NCBI RefSeq assembly: GCF_001650635.1
Contig: NZ_LWQU01000196.1
Coordinates: 21,437-85,436, forward strand
Direction: 5' to 3'
Length of the DNA: 64,000 bases
DNA from: Magnetospirillum moscoviense
GTDB taxonomy: Bacteria > Pseudomonadota > Alphaproteobacteria > Rhodospirillales > Magnetospirillaceae
A program made the position numbers and the translations under genes. Shown here piece after piece: positions 63,469 through 64,000 of this stretch. Below the pieces are notes generated by a model. The model was not told the origin of the DNA, made no database searches, and saw nothing but the letters and a program-made list of their open reading frames with translations. Position 1 is the first letter of the stretch. Each line of letters starts with the position of its first letter.

Positions 63469-63882
63469 ATGGAAACCGCTCTCTTTTTTGAAGGCCGCGA
63501 GGTGAATCACATCAAGAATTACGCTCGCCAGAATACTTACTTCAGCTCAGTAGGCGTGGGCAAAACATATTTTCCTCAAATTGGGCAGGATGGCGAGTAT
63601 TTTAGCATTGACAGCGTCCTTCTGTTCGCCCCATCCGGCAAGAATGATTTTGTGAGAATACTGCCAATTCAGCCGCCTGTGGGGCAGTTGCTGTATCTTC
63701 ACGCTGGTGGAACTGGCATTTGTTTGCGGTTTCACTTAAGTGACGGTGCAGCCAAGGCCACGGAACGTACTCAGGCGTTGACCGATGCAATGCGCGACAT
63801 TATCGACCGGCTTGAAACGGTGGAAGTGACAGGTGACGTCCCGGAGGTGCCGCAAGAGAAACCTGACGATATTCCGTTCTGA
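63469..63882 (+). CDS. Hypothetical protein, atypical composition
   Basis: 137 aa from ATG 63469 (METALFFEGREVNHIKNYAR); ATG 63463 is also possible, GGAGG lies upstream. Lower GC than the neighbouring core genes. The C-terminus is acidic (EVPQEKPDDIPF), like single-stranded-DNA-binding-protein-type tails. No family recognised. Confidence 0.65.
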   Translation: METALFFEGREVNHIKNYARQNTYFSSVGVGKTYFPQIGQDGEYFSIDSVLLFAPSGKNDFVRILPIQPPVGQLLYLHAGGTGICLRFHLSDGAAKATERTQALTDAMRDIIDRLETVEVTGDVPEVPQEKPDDIPF

Positions 63883-63895
63883 CCCACTGATATTC

Positions 63896-63916
63896 TCACT
63901 CCCACTCGATGGTCCC
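63896..63916 (-). other. guaA 3'-end-like sequence (possible attachment-site duplicate)
   Basis: Read on the minus strand these bases encode GTIEWE and a TGA, the invariant C-terminus of GMP synthase. The frame upstream of it (bases to the right) does not encode GuaA. Integrases commonly use the guaA 3' end, so this could be one end of another element extending beyond the window. Confidence 0.4.
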
Positions 63917-64000
63917 CGGGTATCCCCCCGGTGACGGCCGCCTGTTCGAGCGGCCCTTGCTCTGAGATTCTGCCAGCCTGATTGGCGTTGGTGGTGGCGG

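Overview
The window is GC-rich alphaproteobacterial chromosome, most likely from the Magnetospirillum/Rhodospirillaceae group. The evidence is a dcw cell-division cluster headed by mraZ, a glycine-type 5-aminolevulinate synthase (HemA), a MucR-type zinc-finger regulator, a GTTC-N7-GTTC LexA box, and a divergent CheZ beside a bacteriohemerythrin. The species is an inference.

Left core (1-17.6 kb). Minus-strand murF(partial)-murE-ftsI-ftsL-rsmH-mraZ overlap by ATGA junctions, with a five-copy, 10-bp-phased MraZ operator upstream. Then come rnpB (RNase P RNA), cheZ, a hemerythrin, an EEP-family phosphodiesterase, a glyoxalase-like protein, a tandem UspA protein followed by a 111-bp hairpin, a thioredoxin/NHL protein, a class III aminotransferase, hemA, a TonB/TolA-like protein, and an operon of a small wHTH-like gene, radC and parA.

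Genomic island (about 17595-58807, 41 kb). It is inserted inside radC, cutting the gene inside the JAMM catalytic motif HNHPSGD. A 7-bp core CACAACC is present at both junctions and a tyrosine integrase lies at the right end. An 18-bp direct repeat near each end probably marks integrase arm sites. GC is lower and patchy. The left part carries regulators (XRE, MucR, HU, NrdR, WYL), nucleases, an HD hydrolase and a LexA-controlled umuDC pair. The middle carries an AT-rich two-gene module of unknown function, a serine resolvase with a palindromic site, an operon ending in a double-domain DNA adenine methyltransferase, and a helicase/primase-like replication protein whose leader looks like an attenuator. 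The right half is dominated by a complete type 1 BREX phage-defence operon (brxA, brxB, brxC, pglX, pglZ, brxL). It continues without a gap into three non-canonical genes: an unknown 329-aa protein, a SpoVG-like protein and an exported phospholipase-D-type nuclease. No conjugation or virion genes, IS elements, tRNAs or CRISPR arrays were recognised.

Right core (58.8-64 kb). The catalytic 3' end of radC, parA (with a C-terminal membrane segment), a STAS/anti-sigma-kinase/PP2C partner-switching set, a rhodanese, a cyclic-nucleotide-binding protein and an atypical hypothetical gene. The last 100 bases hold what looks like a duplicated guaA 3' end, which may be the edge of another integrated element.

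The best candidates for undescribed biology are the three genes fused to the BREX operon, a family of 71-bp palindromes (one inside a coding sequence, one before brxL), a WYL operator that also appears upstream of brxA, the attenuator-like leader of the replication gene, and the AT-rich pair at 26.3-27.6 kb.
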